The notes: generated by a model from the letters alone, not told the origin. Counted from the stretch's first letter, positions 51,070 through 59,980 are shown. The stretch: 64,000 nt of DNA from JAPLHP01 sp963720375 (GCA_963720375.1 CAVRFM010000010.1:62001-126000), one strand, 5' to 3'. Made by a program: numbers and translations.

Positions 51070-51582
51070 TTAAATGAAGCGCTCGAAGCGGTCTTTCTTG
51101 GCCTTACATATCGGGCATACCTCAGGCGGCCCATCCCGGGCACACAGATAGCCGCAGACCTTGCATCTCCACACCGGCAAAGGGAGCGCCCCCAGACCAC
51201 CCTGAACCGAAGCCGGTTTCGGCTTCTTCCTCTGTTCAGGCGGCGGGCGGCGTTCCGGTATGCTTCCCACTGTCTTTTGACCGTTCACGACGGCCTGCGA
51301 GACATAGAGGCCTCAATAGCACGTATCATACTCGCTGACATCAGCGTCTCTGTAATCACAGGGGCAGATGATATCAAGGTCCTCTTCCTTCCGCCCGGAA
51401 GACAACCTGCAGGGGCAGGCCTGGTAGCCATACCTTTTCTCGTTGACCAGCAATCCCTTCACCAGAGCTTTGGTAAACTCTACATCGGGGTTGAGATGGT
51501 ACCCCCCCGACTCAGCTTCGCTTTTGAGCTTCCGGTAAAGCCTGTCGACTTCGTCCGGGTTTACCGTCACCTGGCTATTCAT
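51070..51582 (-). CDS. Ferredoxin-thioredoxin reductase/rubredoxin fusion with in-frame UGA (candidate selenoprotein)
   Basis: One continuous 170-codon frame interrupted only by TGA at 51313-51315 (codon 90). Residues 1-98 are an FTR catalytic subunit: CPC at 56-58, CPC at 73-75, then C88-Y-U90. In known FTR, four Cys bind 4Fe-4S and two form the redox disulfide; by alignment the UGA falls on the second redox Cys (Cys87 of the spinach enzyme). After UGA the normal GLYV continues in frame, leads through a Pro-rich linker and ends in a rubredoxin-like domain (WRCKVCGYLC, CPICKAKKDRF). A hairpin directly follows the UGA. Sec is the best reading; a nonsense mutation or misread C is the alternative. 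Confidence 0.75.
51292..51315 (-). promoter_or_regulatory. UGA codon with SECIS-like hairpin
   Basis: On the minus strand TGA is followed at once by GGCCT, an 11-base loop (CTATGTCTCGC) and AGGCC, a perfect 5-bp stem. Bacterial SECIS elements lie just after the UGA, though usually a few bases further away and with a longer stem, so this is only suggestive. Confidence 0.4.
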
Positions 51583-51866
51583 TTCTTCAACCTGAAGGCT
51601 TCTCTGATCTCATTTTCCTTGAAGCCGACGATGCACTTTTTGTCATTCAGCACCAGGGTCGGGAAGGAACAAGCAGGGTTCCATTTCCTGACATCGTTCA
51701 TAACCTGCTCTTTCTCAGCGCCATCCAGATAGTCAACGTCTATATAGTAATACTCCACGCCCAGTTCGTTCAGTAATTTCTTGGTTTTCTGGCACCAGGG
51801 GCAGGTACTCAAGGCATACAACATCGTATGTCCCGCATTCTTACCCGGAACATGTTCTACATTCAT
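51579..51866 (-). CDS. Glutaredoxin-like protein
   Basis: A 95-residue thioredoxin-fold protein with the active site STCPWCQKTKKLL (CPWC at 22-25), the cis-Pro in FPTLVL near 69 and a GF-x-E-N-E-I-R-E C-terminus, as in NrdH/glutaredoxin-like families. AGGAGG precedes the ATG. Its stop overlaps the FTR start by four bases (ATGA), so the two proteins are made together. A relay ferredoxin or rubredoxin to FTR to glutaredoxin to thiol targets is an attractive inference. Confidence 0.85.
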   Translation of the reverse strand: MNVEHVPGKNAGHTMLYALSTCPWCQKTKKLLNELGVEYYYIDVDYLDGAEKEQVMNDVRKWNPACSFPTLVLNDKKCIVGFKENEIREAFRLKK

Positions 51867-52012
51867 AGTCCTGGCCTCCTTTTAAACCCTCGAAGAGGAT
51901 TATACACCATGAGATCAAGTGCCCGGCAGATCAATCAGCCCGAATGAAACGGCCCCTGGAGCACCGGATTGCTTCCAGGGGCCAGACATAGCCCAATATC
52001 CGCTGCCTTACA

Positions 52013-52681
52013 TCACAGCTCAACGTCGCGGCAGTCAGGAGCGATAATGAGTTTAGGCTCGGTCAGCTTCTGCACTTCCTCAGGCGTCCACCCCGGAGCC
52101 ACTTCTTTGAGAACAAGCCCCTTCTTTGTCACCTCAATGACAGCGATGTCCGTTACAATAAGGTCAACACACTCTACGGCTGTCAGCTGGTAGGTGCACT
52201 TCTTTACTATCCTGGGCTTATTGTCCTTGGTAACATGGTTCATGGCAATGATAAGCCTCTTCGCTCCCACAGCCAGGTCCATGGCACCGCCAATAGTGCC
52301 GATCTGCCTCTCCGGCACCAACCAGTTGGCCAGATCGCCCTTCTCCGAGACCTGAAGGCCTCCCATAACGCTGATGTCCAGATGCCCACCCCTGACGATA
52401 GAGAATGACTCATCATGGGCAAAGAAGCTCGTCCCCGGAATGATCGAGACCGGCTGGCCACCGGCATTCACAAAATCAGGGTCTCCCTCCCCTGCAGTGT
52501 GTACCTCGCCAAAACCAAGCACGCCGTTCTCACTGTGAAACACTACCTCTCTCCCTGCAGGGACATAGTTCGACGCCAGAACAGGGATACCTATACCCAG
52601 ATTGACGCAATCGCCGTCCTGGAATTCCCTGGCCACGCGAAGGGCCATCGTTTGTCTATCAAGTCTGAACTTCTCCTCCAT
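52013..52681 (-). CDS. scoB: 3-oxoacid CoA-transferase subunit B
   Basis: A 222-residue family I CoA-transferase beta subunit. The catalytic glutamate is in HSENGVLGFGE near residue 50; GDCVNLGIGIPVLAS and GGAMDLAVGAKR are also family signatures. With subunit A just upstream (10-base gap) it forms a heteromeric enzyme that moves CoA from succinyl-CoA or acetyl-CoA to acetoacetate. AGGAGGACAGC precedes the ATG. Acetoacetate is the product of the acetone carboxylase at 28.5-33.5 kb, giving a logical if distant link. Confidence 0.88.
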   Translation of the reverse strand: MEEKFRLDRQTMALRVAREFQDGDCVNLGIGIPVLASNYVPAGREVVFHSENGVLGFGEVHTAGEGDPDFVNAGGQPVSIIPGTSFFAHDESFSIVRGGHLDISVMGGLQVSEKGDLANWLVPERQIGTIGGAMDLAVGAKRLIIAMNHVTKDNKPRIVKKCTYQLTAVECVDLIVTDIAVIEVTKKGLVLKEVAPGWTPEEVQKLTEPKLIIAPDCRDVEL

Positions 52682-52691
52682 GCTGTCCTCC

Positions 52692-53477
52692 TTAGCTGCT
52701 CCCTCTTTCCTTCATTTTCCTGTTAGACTCCAGGGCTTCCTGGCTGATGGGCTTGTCATCAACCTTGATCTCCTTGGGCCGCACGACCACTCTGTCCACA
52801 TATATCCCCGGGGTGATAATGACCTCAGGGTCCAGTCCGCCCAGTTCCACAATCTCATCTACTTCAGCAATGGTCACCCCGGCTGCCCCGGCCATGGTGG
52901 CATTGAATGTCCTTGACGTCCTCCTGTAGACCAGGTTGCCCCAGCGGTCCGCCTTGTGCGCCTTTATCAGGGCAAAATCCGCCTTGATGGGCAACTCCAA
53001 CAGGTAAGTACGGCCATTAATAACCTTCTTCTCTTTCCCCTGCTCCACAACCGTGCCAACGCCAGTCGGTATGTAGACACCTCCAAGCCCCGCTCTGGTT
53101 GCCCTGATCCGCTCTGCCAGGGTCCCCTGGGGAACCATCTCTACCTCCACCTTCCCTGCCCGGAGCAGTTTCTCGAAGGTATTCTGGTAGATGGTGCTCA
53201 CGGGTGCGGCTACAATGGACTTCTTTATCTGGCCATTCCTGACCAGAATATCCATGTCCTCGGAGAACTTGTAGCCCAAAAGCTTCCATACGTCCGAGCC
53301 GAAGCCGGTCGTGTTGGACACCGTGGTAAGATTCTTTATCCCTTTACGGGCCAGCGCCTCCAGCAGACACGTGGGACAACTGGCTACTGTGCCGAAGCCG
53401 CCTATCATGATCGTTGCGCCATCCGGGATATCGGCCACAGCCTCATCGAAGCTTGAGACAACCTTGTTTATCGGCAT
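52692..53477 (-). CDS. scoA: 3-oxoacid CoA-transferase subunit A
   Basis: A 261-residue family I CoA-transferase alpha subunit with the glycine-rich CoA site IPDGATIMIGGFG near residue 18 and VPQGTLAERIRATRAGLGGV near 115. Family members act on acetoacetate, butyrate or glutaconate; the SCOT/AtoD pattern seems closest. The ATG at 53477 with AGGAGGACT upstream is preferred over the one seven codons earlier. It is followed directly by subunit B. Confidence 0.88.
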   Translation of the reverse strand: MPINKVVSSFDEAVADIPDGATIMIGGFGTVASCPTCLLEALARKGIKNLTTVSNTTGFGSDVWKLLGYKFSEDMDILVRNGQIKKSIVAAPVSTIYQNTFEKLLRAGKVEVEMVPQGTLAERIRATRAGLGGVYIPTGVGTVVEQGKEKKVINGRTYLLELPIKADFALIKAHKADRWGNLVYRRTSRTFNATMAGAAGVTIAEVDEIVELGGLDPEVIITPGIYVDRVVVRPKEIKVDDKPISQEALESNRKMKERGSS

Positions 53478-53566
53478 AGTCCTCCTCCTATCTGGCAATA
53501 GACTATTAGAACCAGCATGACCTTGTCAAGACTAATCCCTTACCGGAAGCAGATTACTTCGCGTCA

Positions 53567-53700
53567 ATGTCATTCCCACGCAAGTGGGAATCCAGGTCGA
53601 GGCCTGTAATTTCCTCTCCCTGCAATGGGAGAGGGCTGGGGTGAGGGCGATGTTTCCCCCTCCCGCTGACTCCCTCCCGCCAGGGGAGGGAGAATAGGTG
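53567..53700. repeat. Cluster of REP-like intergenic palindromes
   Basis: Three short inverted repeats in a row: TTCCCAC-gcaa-GTGGGAA near 53573-53591, CTCTCCC-tgcaat-GGGAGAG near 53613-53632, and a CCCTCCC/GGGAGGG element near 53675-53695. They lie between divergent genes, resemble dispersed REP elements of GC-rich genomes and may also end transcription. Confidence 0.5.
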
Positions 53701-53836
53701 GATTCCTGCTACCCGTTTTCACGGGGACAAGAGCTTTTTGATTGGCCGAATCAGGCTGGTTGCACCTATAATTGAAAGGAATGCACACGGATGCATCAGC
53801 ATAGAAATACGCTAGTTTGTGAGGCGAACTGAGAAT

Positions 53837-55246
53837 ATGGACAGAATGGCATATCTGGATACTGCTTTCAACCCGGCTTCGGTGGCTATCGCCGGTGTCG
53901 GCCCCGTCACCGCCGGGAAATGGTATCTTAAGAGCTTGCTCAGCTCGGGTTTCAAGGGCAAAATCTACCCCATCCATCCCAACGGCGGAGAGATGTCGGG
54001 GGTAAAAATCTATCCCGGCATCAAAGACATCCCTGATGCGGTGGAATATGTCACCTCATGCATACCTGCCCGGTTTACACCACAATTGATCAAGGATTGT
54101 TCGGAGAAAGGCGTAAAGGTGGTCTCGCTCTTCACCTCCGGCTTCTCTGAAACCGGGTCGGAGGAAGGGCGGCGGTTGGAGGCAGAGATAGTCCGTCTGG
54201 CCCAGGCCGGCGGGATACGGCTCATCGGTCCCAACTGCATGGGGGTGTATAGTCCCGGAGCCGGGCTTTCTTTCGTCACCGACTTTCCAAAAGAGAGCGG
54301 GAAGGTAGCTCTTGTCTGCCAGAGCGGCGGCAATACCATCTACTTCGTGCGGCTGGCTGCCGAAAGAGGTATCCGCTTCAGCAAGGTCATCTCCTATGGA
54401 AATGCCTGTGATGTCAATGAAAGTGACCTGTTTGAATATTTGGCCCGGGATACCGAGACAGAGATGGTGGCAGCCTATATAGAAGGAGTCAAAGACGGAG
54501 AACGGTTCCGCCAGGTGCTGAACAGGCTGTCAGCCAGAAAGCCGGTGGTAATAATCAAAGGCGGCTCCACCACTTTTGGCGCACGCACGGCAGCCTCGCA
54601 CACCGGCTCTCTATCCGGTTCCGATCAGGTGTGGACCACCCTGTTGCAGGAGGCTGGAGCTATCCGGGTCCACACCCTGGAGGAACTGGTTGATATGGTG
54701 GTCACCCTTCGTTTCCTGCCACTGCCCAAAGGAAGAAGGGTGGCTATGGTCGGCGGGGGCGGGGGTGCCAGCGTTATGGCCACCGATGCTTGTGCTGCCA
54801 ACGGCTTCAGTCTTCCAACGATACCTAAAGCAGTGTCAGATGAGATGAGGGGGTTCCTCGACAGCGAGGCAGGGCTGATCCTGACCAACCCCGTCGAACT
54901 GAATTTGTTTCCGGAAGCCACCTATAATATAACCAGGCGATTTCTGGCCTACGAAGGCTTCGACCTGATGCTGGCCAACTGCGTTTTCGGCCAGCATCCC
55001 TGGGGTTTCTTTGATGTGTGGTTCGACTTATTCTGCGATACCGTTCTGAAAGTGCACGCAGAGATAGATAAGCCCATCGGAGTAGTGCTTGAGTCCGGCC
55101 TTACCAATCAGGAACAACACTTCGCCGCCCTGAGGCAAAGATACTGTGAAGCAGGCTTGCCGGTCTACTACTCTATGTCAAACGCCTGCCGGGCAATCGA
55201 CCGGACCCTGCGCTACCGCGAAAAACGTCCCACCAACGACGGCTAG
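53837..55246 (+). CDS. NDP-forming acyl-CoA synthetase, alpha-type subunit
   Basis: A 469-residue protein with CoA-binding (residues 5-125), succinyl-CoA-ligase-like (145-280) and C-terminal flavodoxin-like domains, the layout of the alpha part of ADP-forming acyl-CoA synthetases. GPNCMGVYSPG and the phosphohistidine segment TAASHTGSLSGSD near 258-270 are visible. The ATP-grasp beta part is missing from the protein and from the neighbours, so it may need a partner encoded elsewhere. The ATG at 53837 is preferred over a GTG at 53819. It would make ATP from acyl-CoA or activate an acid. Confidence 0.8.
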   Translation: MDRMAYLDTAFNPASVAIAGVGPVTAGKWYLKSLLSSGFKGKIYPIHPNGGEMSGVKIYPGIKDIPDAVEYVTSCIPARFTPQLIKDCSEKGVKVVSLFTSGFSETGSEEGRRLEAEIVRLAQAGGIRLIGPNCMGVYSPGAGLSFVTDFPKESGKVALVCQSGGNTIYFVRLAAERGIRFSKVISYGNACDVNESDLFEYLARDTETEMVAAYIEGVKDGERFRQVLNRLSARKPVVIIKGGSTTFGARTAASHTGSLSGSDQVWTTLLQEAGAIRVHTLEELVDMVVTLRFLPLPKGRRVAMVGGGGGASVMATDACAANGFSLPTIPKAVSDEMRGFLDSEAGLILTNPVELNLFPEATYNITRRFLAYEGFDLMLANCVFGQHPWGFFDVWFDLFCDTVLKVHAEIDKPIGVVLESGLTNQEQHFAALRQRYCEAGLPVYYSMSNACRAIDRTLRYREKRPTNDG

Positions 55247-55334
55247 AAATCAACGTCGCCGTTGCTGGGGACCAGTTGAGATGCTATCGTAGCTTGTCCA
55301 GACAAGCTGCAAAGGACAAAGTCCGGAGGCAAGA

Positions 55335-57260
55335 ATGTTCGGCTATGCGGGCAAGATCCTGAGAGTAGACCTGTCCTCCGGAAGCATTTCCGAGCTGCCC
55401 ACCATGAACTATGCCGACAGATTCCTTGGGGGCAGGGGTATCGCCGTAGCGCTCTATTGGGATGAGGTGCCACCGGAAGCCAACGCCTTCGATGCTGAGA
55501 ACACGCTGATATTCGCCACCGGTCCGCTGGCCGGCGTTCCTATATTCGGCGGCGCCCGCTGGCTGGTGTATAGCAAATCGCCTGCCACCTTCCCGGAACA
55601 CTCTTGCTCCTGCAACCTGGGTGGTGATTGGGGGCTTAGATTGAAATCCGCCGGTTATGACGCCGTCCTGATTCGCGGCAAATCGGAAAAGCCCGTTTAT
55701 CTTTTTATTCACGACGGTGTTTCCGAACTGAAGGATGCCTCTGTTCTATGGGGCAAAGGCGCTATCGAGGCCAGGAAAATCCTGAAAGGCGAACTGGGGA
55801 GCTCAGCCTCAGTGGTGGCAATTGGCCCTGCGGGTGAGAACATGGTCAGCCTAGCCGCCCTCGTGGCCGACAACGATGCCGTCGGCTCCGGAGGTATGGG
55901 GGCAGTCATGGGATCGAAGAAGCTGAAGGCTATCGTAGTTAGAAGTGCCCGCCAGCGAATGGAAGTTGCCCGGCCGGAGAAGGTGAAGGAATTAGCCGCA
56001 TACTTCCGCGGCCTCGGCAGAGAGCCTATCCCTGCAGCAGGCGATCTGGTCTTCCGCATAACCGGACCCGGAACCGAAAAGGCGCCTTGCTATGGCTGCC
56101 TGGGCACCTGCCACCGGAGGACATACCAGGCAGACGACGGCCAAAAGGGTAAATTCATGTGCCAGGCTGCCACCTTCTATCAAGCCCTATCGGAGCTATA
56201 CTACGGGCCGGGGCACGAAATCCCCTTTCATGCCACCAAGCTCTGTGACGATTACGGGCTGGATACCATGTCCCTTTCCATGATCATACTCTGGTTGCAG
56301 AGGTGCCATAGAGCCGGCATCCTGACCGATGAAAACTCGGGCATCCCCATATCAAAGCTGGGCAGCCTGGAGTTCATCGAGACCCTGGCGAGAAAGATCT
56401 CCCTCCGGGAGGGCTTCGGCGACCTTCTGGCCCAGGGAATCGCTAAAGCTGCCGATGGGGTAGGCCCCGGAGCCGGAGAACTGATCACCAAGTATATCTC
56501 CAAAGCCGGACTACCCAACATAAATGAGCCCAGACTGTATGTCACCACGGCGCTCCTGTACGCCATGGAGCCCAAACCACCCATGCCGCAGCTCCAGGAG
56601 GTCAGCCGGGTGGTACTCAAGTGGCTGGAGTGGACCAAGAACCCTGAGAGTGGTTATGTCTCCGGTGATGTGGTGCGCCGCATCGCCCGGCGTTTCTGGG
56701 GAAGTGAGGCTGCCGCAGATTTCTCCACCTTCGATGGGAAGGCCCTGGCTGCCAGGATGATCCAGGACCGGGAGTATGCCAAGGACTGCCTTATTCTCTG
56801 CAGCTTCTTCTGGCCCGTTATGGATATCGAGCATTCCCAGGACCACGCCGGTGACCCCACCCTGGAGAGCCGGATACTCTCCGCCGTCACCGGGAAGGAT
56901 ATTACCGAGAAAGAACTCTATCTGATAGGTGAAAGGGTGTTCAACCTGCAGAGGGCTATACTGGCCAGGGAAGGCCATCACGGGAGGGAAGGCGATCATC
57001 TTCCTGAAACCTGGTATACCACGCCGCTGAAGGGAGACATGGCCAACCCTGAATGCCTGGTGCCGGGGAAGGGAGGCGGGGGCATCTCCCGGAAGGGAGC
57101 AGTGATTGACAGGCAGGAGTTTGAGAGGTCAAGGGACGAGTATTATCAGATCAGGCAATGGGATATAGCCACAGGTCTGCAAACCAGAGCCAAACTCGAA
57201 GAATTGGGGCTGGCAGATATCGCCCGAGACCTGGAACAGAGGGGGCTCATCTCAGGTTAA
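55335..57260 (+). CDS. aor: Aldehyde ferredoxin oxidoreductase (tungsten enzyme)
   Basis: A full-length 641-residue AOR. The N-terminal domain begins GYAGKILRVDLSSG, and the pterin/ion-binding region has FGGARWLVYSKSP near 74. The Fe-S ligands are CYGCLGTC near 253 plus a distal Cys in YAKDCLILCSFFWP near 487. The enzyme oxidises aldehydes to acids and reduces ferredoxin, using a bis-pterin tungsten cofactor. AGGCAAGA precedes the ATG. It lies between the acyl-CoA synthetase-like gene and an SDR on the same strand. The aldehyde is unknown. Confidence 0.9.
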   Translation: MFGYAGKILRVDLSSGSISELPTMNYADRFLGGRGIAVALYWDEVPPEANAFDAENTLIFATGPLAGVPIFGGARWLVYSKSPATFPEHSCSCNLGGDWGLRLKSAGYDAVLIRGKSEKPVYLFIHDGVSELKDASVLWGKGAIEARKILKGELGSSASVVAIGPAGENMVSLAALVADNDAVGSGGMGAVMGSKKLKAIVVRSARQRMEVARPEKVKELAAYFRGLGREPIPAAGDLVFRITGPGTEKAPCYGCLGTCHRRTYQADDGQKGKFMCQAATFYQALSELYYGPGHEIPFHATKLCDDYGLDTMSLSMIILWLQRCHRAGILTDENSGIPISKLGSLEFIETLARKISLREGFGDLLAQGIAKAADGVGPGAGELITKYISKAGLPNINEPRLYVTTALLYAMEPKPPMPQLQEVSRVVLKWLEWTKNPESGYVSGDVVRRIARRFWGSEAAADFSTFDGKALAARMIQDREYAKDCLILCSFFWPVMDIEHSQDHAGDPTLESRILSAVTGKDITEKELYLIGERVFNLQRAILAREGHHGREGDHLPETWYTTPLKGDMANPECLVPGKGGGGISRKGAVIDRQEFERSRDEYYQIRQWDIATGLQTRAKLEELGLADIARDLEQRGLISG

Positions 57261-57305
57261 TGCCAATTCAAAGAGGAAATTTCAGGCATTTCAGGAGGTG
57301 CATAA

Positions 57306-58073
57306 TTGGACTCACTATTCTCATTAAAGGGTAAGGTGGCCATTGTCACAGGGGCCAGCAAGGAGACGGGGAAGACTATCGCCATTGAGATGGCCAGAGC
57401 AGGGGCTGATGTAGTAGCAGCAGCCCGAACTATCGAGGGCATCGAGCGTGCTGCAGCCGAGATCCGCAGCCTGGGCAGGCGGTCACTTGCCGTGCCTACG
57501 GATATCCGGGATGCCGATCAAGTGGACAACTTGGTCAAAAAGGCCCTCGATGAATTCGGCCGCATCGATATTTTGGTGAACAATGCAGGAACCGACTTCA
57601 TGTCACCAGCCCTGGACTTGAGCGAAAAGGGCTGGGACTCGATGGTCCGGCTCAATCTGAAGAGCCACTTCCTGTGCAGTAAGGCAGTGATAGGGACCAT
57701 GATAAAGCAAGGCGGAGGGAACATTGTCGATATTGCTTCTGCAGAGGGCCTCAGAGCTGCTCCGAGCAACCCCGCCTACGGTGCCGCCAAAGCCGGGGTT
57801 ATCAATCTGGTCAAAACCCTGGCAGTCGAATGGGCCCGCTACAACGTCCGGGTAAACGCCGTAGCTCCGGGCTTCATTGAAACCCCGGTGTTGCCGATGG
57901 CCCTCGAAGGATTCCCGCATCTCCGTGAGATCTACAGCAGGGTCCCGCTGCGGCGGGCTGCCAAGCAGGCGGAGGTAGCAGCAGCAGTGATCTATCTCGC
58001 TTCCGATGCTGCAGGCTATACCACCGGCATAACCATAACCGTTGACGGCGGGATGACCTGTAATCTCGGTTAG
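57306..58073 (+). CDS. SDR-family oxidoreductase (FabG-like)
   Basis: A 255-residue classical SDR with GASKETGKTIAIEMARAG (TGxxxGxG variant, Thr in place of the middle Gly), NNAGTDF near 91, the Ser in DIASAEG and YGAAKAGVIN for the Tyr/Lys pair, and the usual C-terminal GITITVDGGM. The start is TTG at 57306 with AGGAGG about eight bases upstream. It follows the AOR gene by 45 bases and is probably co-transcribed; substrate unknown. Confidence 0.86.
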   Translation: MDSLFSLKGKVAIVTGASKETGKTIAIEMARAGADVVAAARTIEGIERAAAEIRSLGRRSLAVPTDIRDADQVDNLVKKALDEFGRIDILVNNAGTDFMSPALDLSEKGWDSMVRLNLKSHFLCSKAVIGTMIKQGGGNIVDIASAEGLRAAPSNPAYGAAKAGVINLVKTLAVEWARYNVRVNAVAPGFIETPVLPMALEGFPHLREIYSRVPLRRAAKQAEVAAAVIYLASDAAGYTTGITITVDGGMTCNLG

Positions 58074-58122
58074 CCGCCTCAGGCCAGAATTCTCACTTCA
58101 GCCATGGCAGCACTGTTGTTGA

Positions 58123-58152
58123 GATTGCTTCGTCGCAGGGCGGTTCTCGAAC
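58123..58152. repeat. Short perfect palindrome (REP-like)
   Basis: GGGCGGTTC and GAACCGCCC form a 9-bp inverted repeat with a 1- to 2-base centre, flanked by further complementary bases. It lies 50 bases after the SDR stop and has no T run, so it is more like a REP element than a terminator. Confidence 0.45.
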
Positions 58153-58212
58153 CGCCCCTACAGCTTCTTCGCAAAGACACTGAACAGATGCTGTCACCCC
58201 GGAGGGGAGCAT

Positions 58213-58243
58213 CCTGAATCTTTATCCACGGATTCAGGTTTTC
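58213..58243 (+). terminator. Hairpin with T tail before the radical SAM gene
   Basis: CTGAATC and GATTCAG form a 7-bp stem with a 10-base loop, followed by GTTTTC. It lies 140 bases after the AOR/SDR transcript and before the radical SAM gene and may end the former. Confidence 0.4.
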
Positions 58244-58388
58244 AGGTTCCTGCTATAGACAAACGACTCACGAAAGTGGTATAAGTGATATAATTTGATA
58301 TGTTATTGCGAGTGATTTCCTCTTATCTCTCCACCACCAGGGATCATCCACAGTAGCTATTCTCTTAATCTTAATCAAGGAGCCGTAA

Positions 58389-59912
58389 TTGAATATACTT
58401 CTCGTCTATCCGCGCTACCCGGACACCTTCTGGAGTTTTAAACAAGCCCTCAAATTCGTTTCGAAGAAAGCAGCCTATCCCCCTCTGGGACTGCTGACTG
58501 TAGCATCAATGCTCCCGGCAAAGTGGAAGAAGAAGCTGATCGATTTGAACACCGATAGTCTGAAGGATGCGGACATCGCCTGGGCAGATTACGTGTTCCT
58601 CAGCGCCATGGGCGTGCAGCAGCAGTCGGCACGTGACGTCATCAGACGGTGCAACCAGTTACACATCAAGATAGTTGCCGGCGGCCCTTTGTTTACTACC
58701 AGCTATGAACAATTCGAGGGGGTGGACCATTTTGTGCTGGGCGAGGCCGAGGCATTAATGGCTGACCTGGTGGCGGACCTGGAAAAGGGGAACGCACGGC
58801 CTGTTTACCGTTCAGAGGAAAGACCGAGCATCCAGAAGAGCCCGGGGCCGGACTGGGATCTCATCGACATTAGAAAATACGCCAGTCTGACCATGCAGTA
58901 TTCCCGCGGCTGCCCCTTCGATTGCGAGTTCTGCGACATAGTCCTGCTGAACGGTCATGTCCCCAGGACCAAAGACATCAGGCAGCTAATCGGGGAAATG
59001 GAAACCATCTACAACCTGGGCTGGCGCAATAGCCTCTTCGTTGTTGATGATAATTTCATAGGCAACAAGAAGAAGCTGAAGGCCGAGGTGCTTCCGGCGA
59101 TTATAGATTGGATGAAGGAGAGGAATTACCCCTTTACCCTATTTACGCAAGCTTCTATCGGGCTCGCCGATGACGAGGAGTTAATGCGGCTGATGGTGGA
59201 TGCCGGTTTTGACCGGGTGTTCATTGGGATTGAGACCCCGAATGAGGCCAGCCTCGGGGAGTGCGGCAAGCATCAGAATACCAATCGCGATCTGGCGGCA
59301 TCTGTAAGAACGCTGCAGAATCACGGATTTGAGGTGCAGGGAGGATTTATCGTCGGCTTCGACAGCGACCCGCAGAACATCTTCGAGAGACAGATCAATT
59401 TTATTCAGCAGACCGGCATCGTAACTGCCATGGTCGGCCTGCTCAATGCGCCACCCGGGACCAAGCTCCACAAGCGCCTCAAGAAGGAAAATCGCCTGGT
59501 CGGGGAGGCATCAGGGGACAATACCGATTTCTCGGTCAATTTCACACCCAGAATGGGCCGCGAGAACCTGATCCGCGGCTACAGGCGCGTTCTCACAGCT
59601 ATTTACGCACCGCGTCAATACTATGCACGCATCGGCACCCTATTGAAAGAGCACCATCCCGTTGTGCACAAACGCGGGAGCCTGAAGAGAAGCCACCTGG
59701 AAGCCCTTTTGAAGTCTATGTGGTATCTCGGCATTAAAGAAAAGGGGCAAATATACTACTGGCGACTGGTCACCTTCACGCTGGTGAGGCGACCCCGCTC
59801 ATTTCCTCTGGCGATCACACTGGCGATTTACGGGTACCACTTCCGCAAACTGGCAGAGAGATATACCACGGGCGGCCTAGCTCAGGCCAGTGCTCAACAG
59901 ATCAGTCCATAG
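58389..59912 (+). CDS. B12-binding radical SAM protein
   Basis: A 507-residue protein. Its N-terminal cobalamin-binding domain (residues 1-135) is followed by a radical SAM domain with the cluster motif CPFDCEFCDI near 177-186 and GFDSDPQ and GLLNAPPGTKL blocks further on. The C-terminal 140 residues resemble the DUF4070 domain of HpnJ/HpnR-type enzymes. It could methylate or rearrange a lipid or cofactor by SAM radical chemistry, but the substrate is not known. The start is TTG with AAGGAGCCG upstream. It stands alone, without lipid synthesis genes beside it. Confidence 0.83.
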   Translation: MNILLVYPRYPDTFWSFKQALKFVSKKAAYPPLGLLTVASMLPAKWKKKLIDLNTDSLKDADIAWADYVFLSAMGVQQQSARDVIRRCNQLHIKIVAGGPLFTTSYEQFEGVDHFVLGEAEALMADLVADLEKGNARPVYRSEERPSIQKSPGPDWDLIDIRKYASLTMQYSRGCPFDCEFCDIVLLNGHVPRTKDIRQLIGEMETIYNLGWRNSLFVVDDNFIGNKKKLKAEVLPAIIDWMKERNYPFTLFTQASIGLADDEELMRLMVDAGFDRVFIGIETPNEASLGECGKHQNTNRDLAASVRTLQNHGFEVQGGFIVGFDSDPQNIFERQINFIQQTGIVTAMVGLLNAPPGTKLHKRLKKENRLVGEASGDNTDFSVNFTPRMGRENLIRGYRRVLTAIYAPRQYYARIGTLLKEHHPVVHKRGSLKRSHLEALLKSMWYLGIKEKGQIYYWRLVTFTLVRRPRSFPLAITLAIYGYHFRKLAERYTTGGLAQASAQQISP

Positions 59913-59980
59913 CCGGAATATAATGAATCATATCGGCCCCACATGGCGTTTCCATTTATCGAGAAGCGAGGAGACTAACC

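Noticed and set aside
51070..51288. Independent rubredoxin gene
   Set aside because: The frame is the same as that of the FTR domain, no ribosome site precedes its ATG, and the stretch before it continues the normal FTR sequence.
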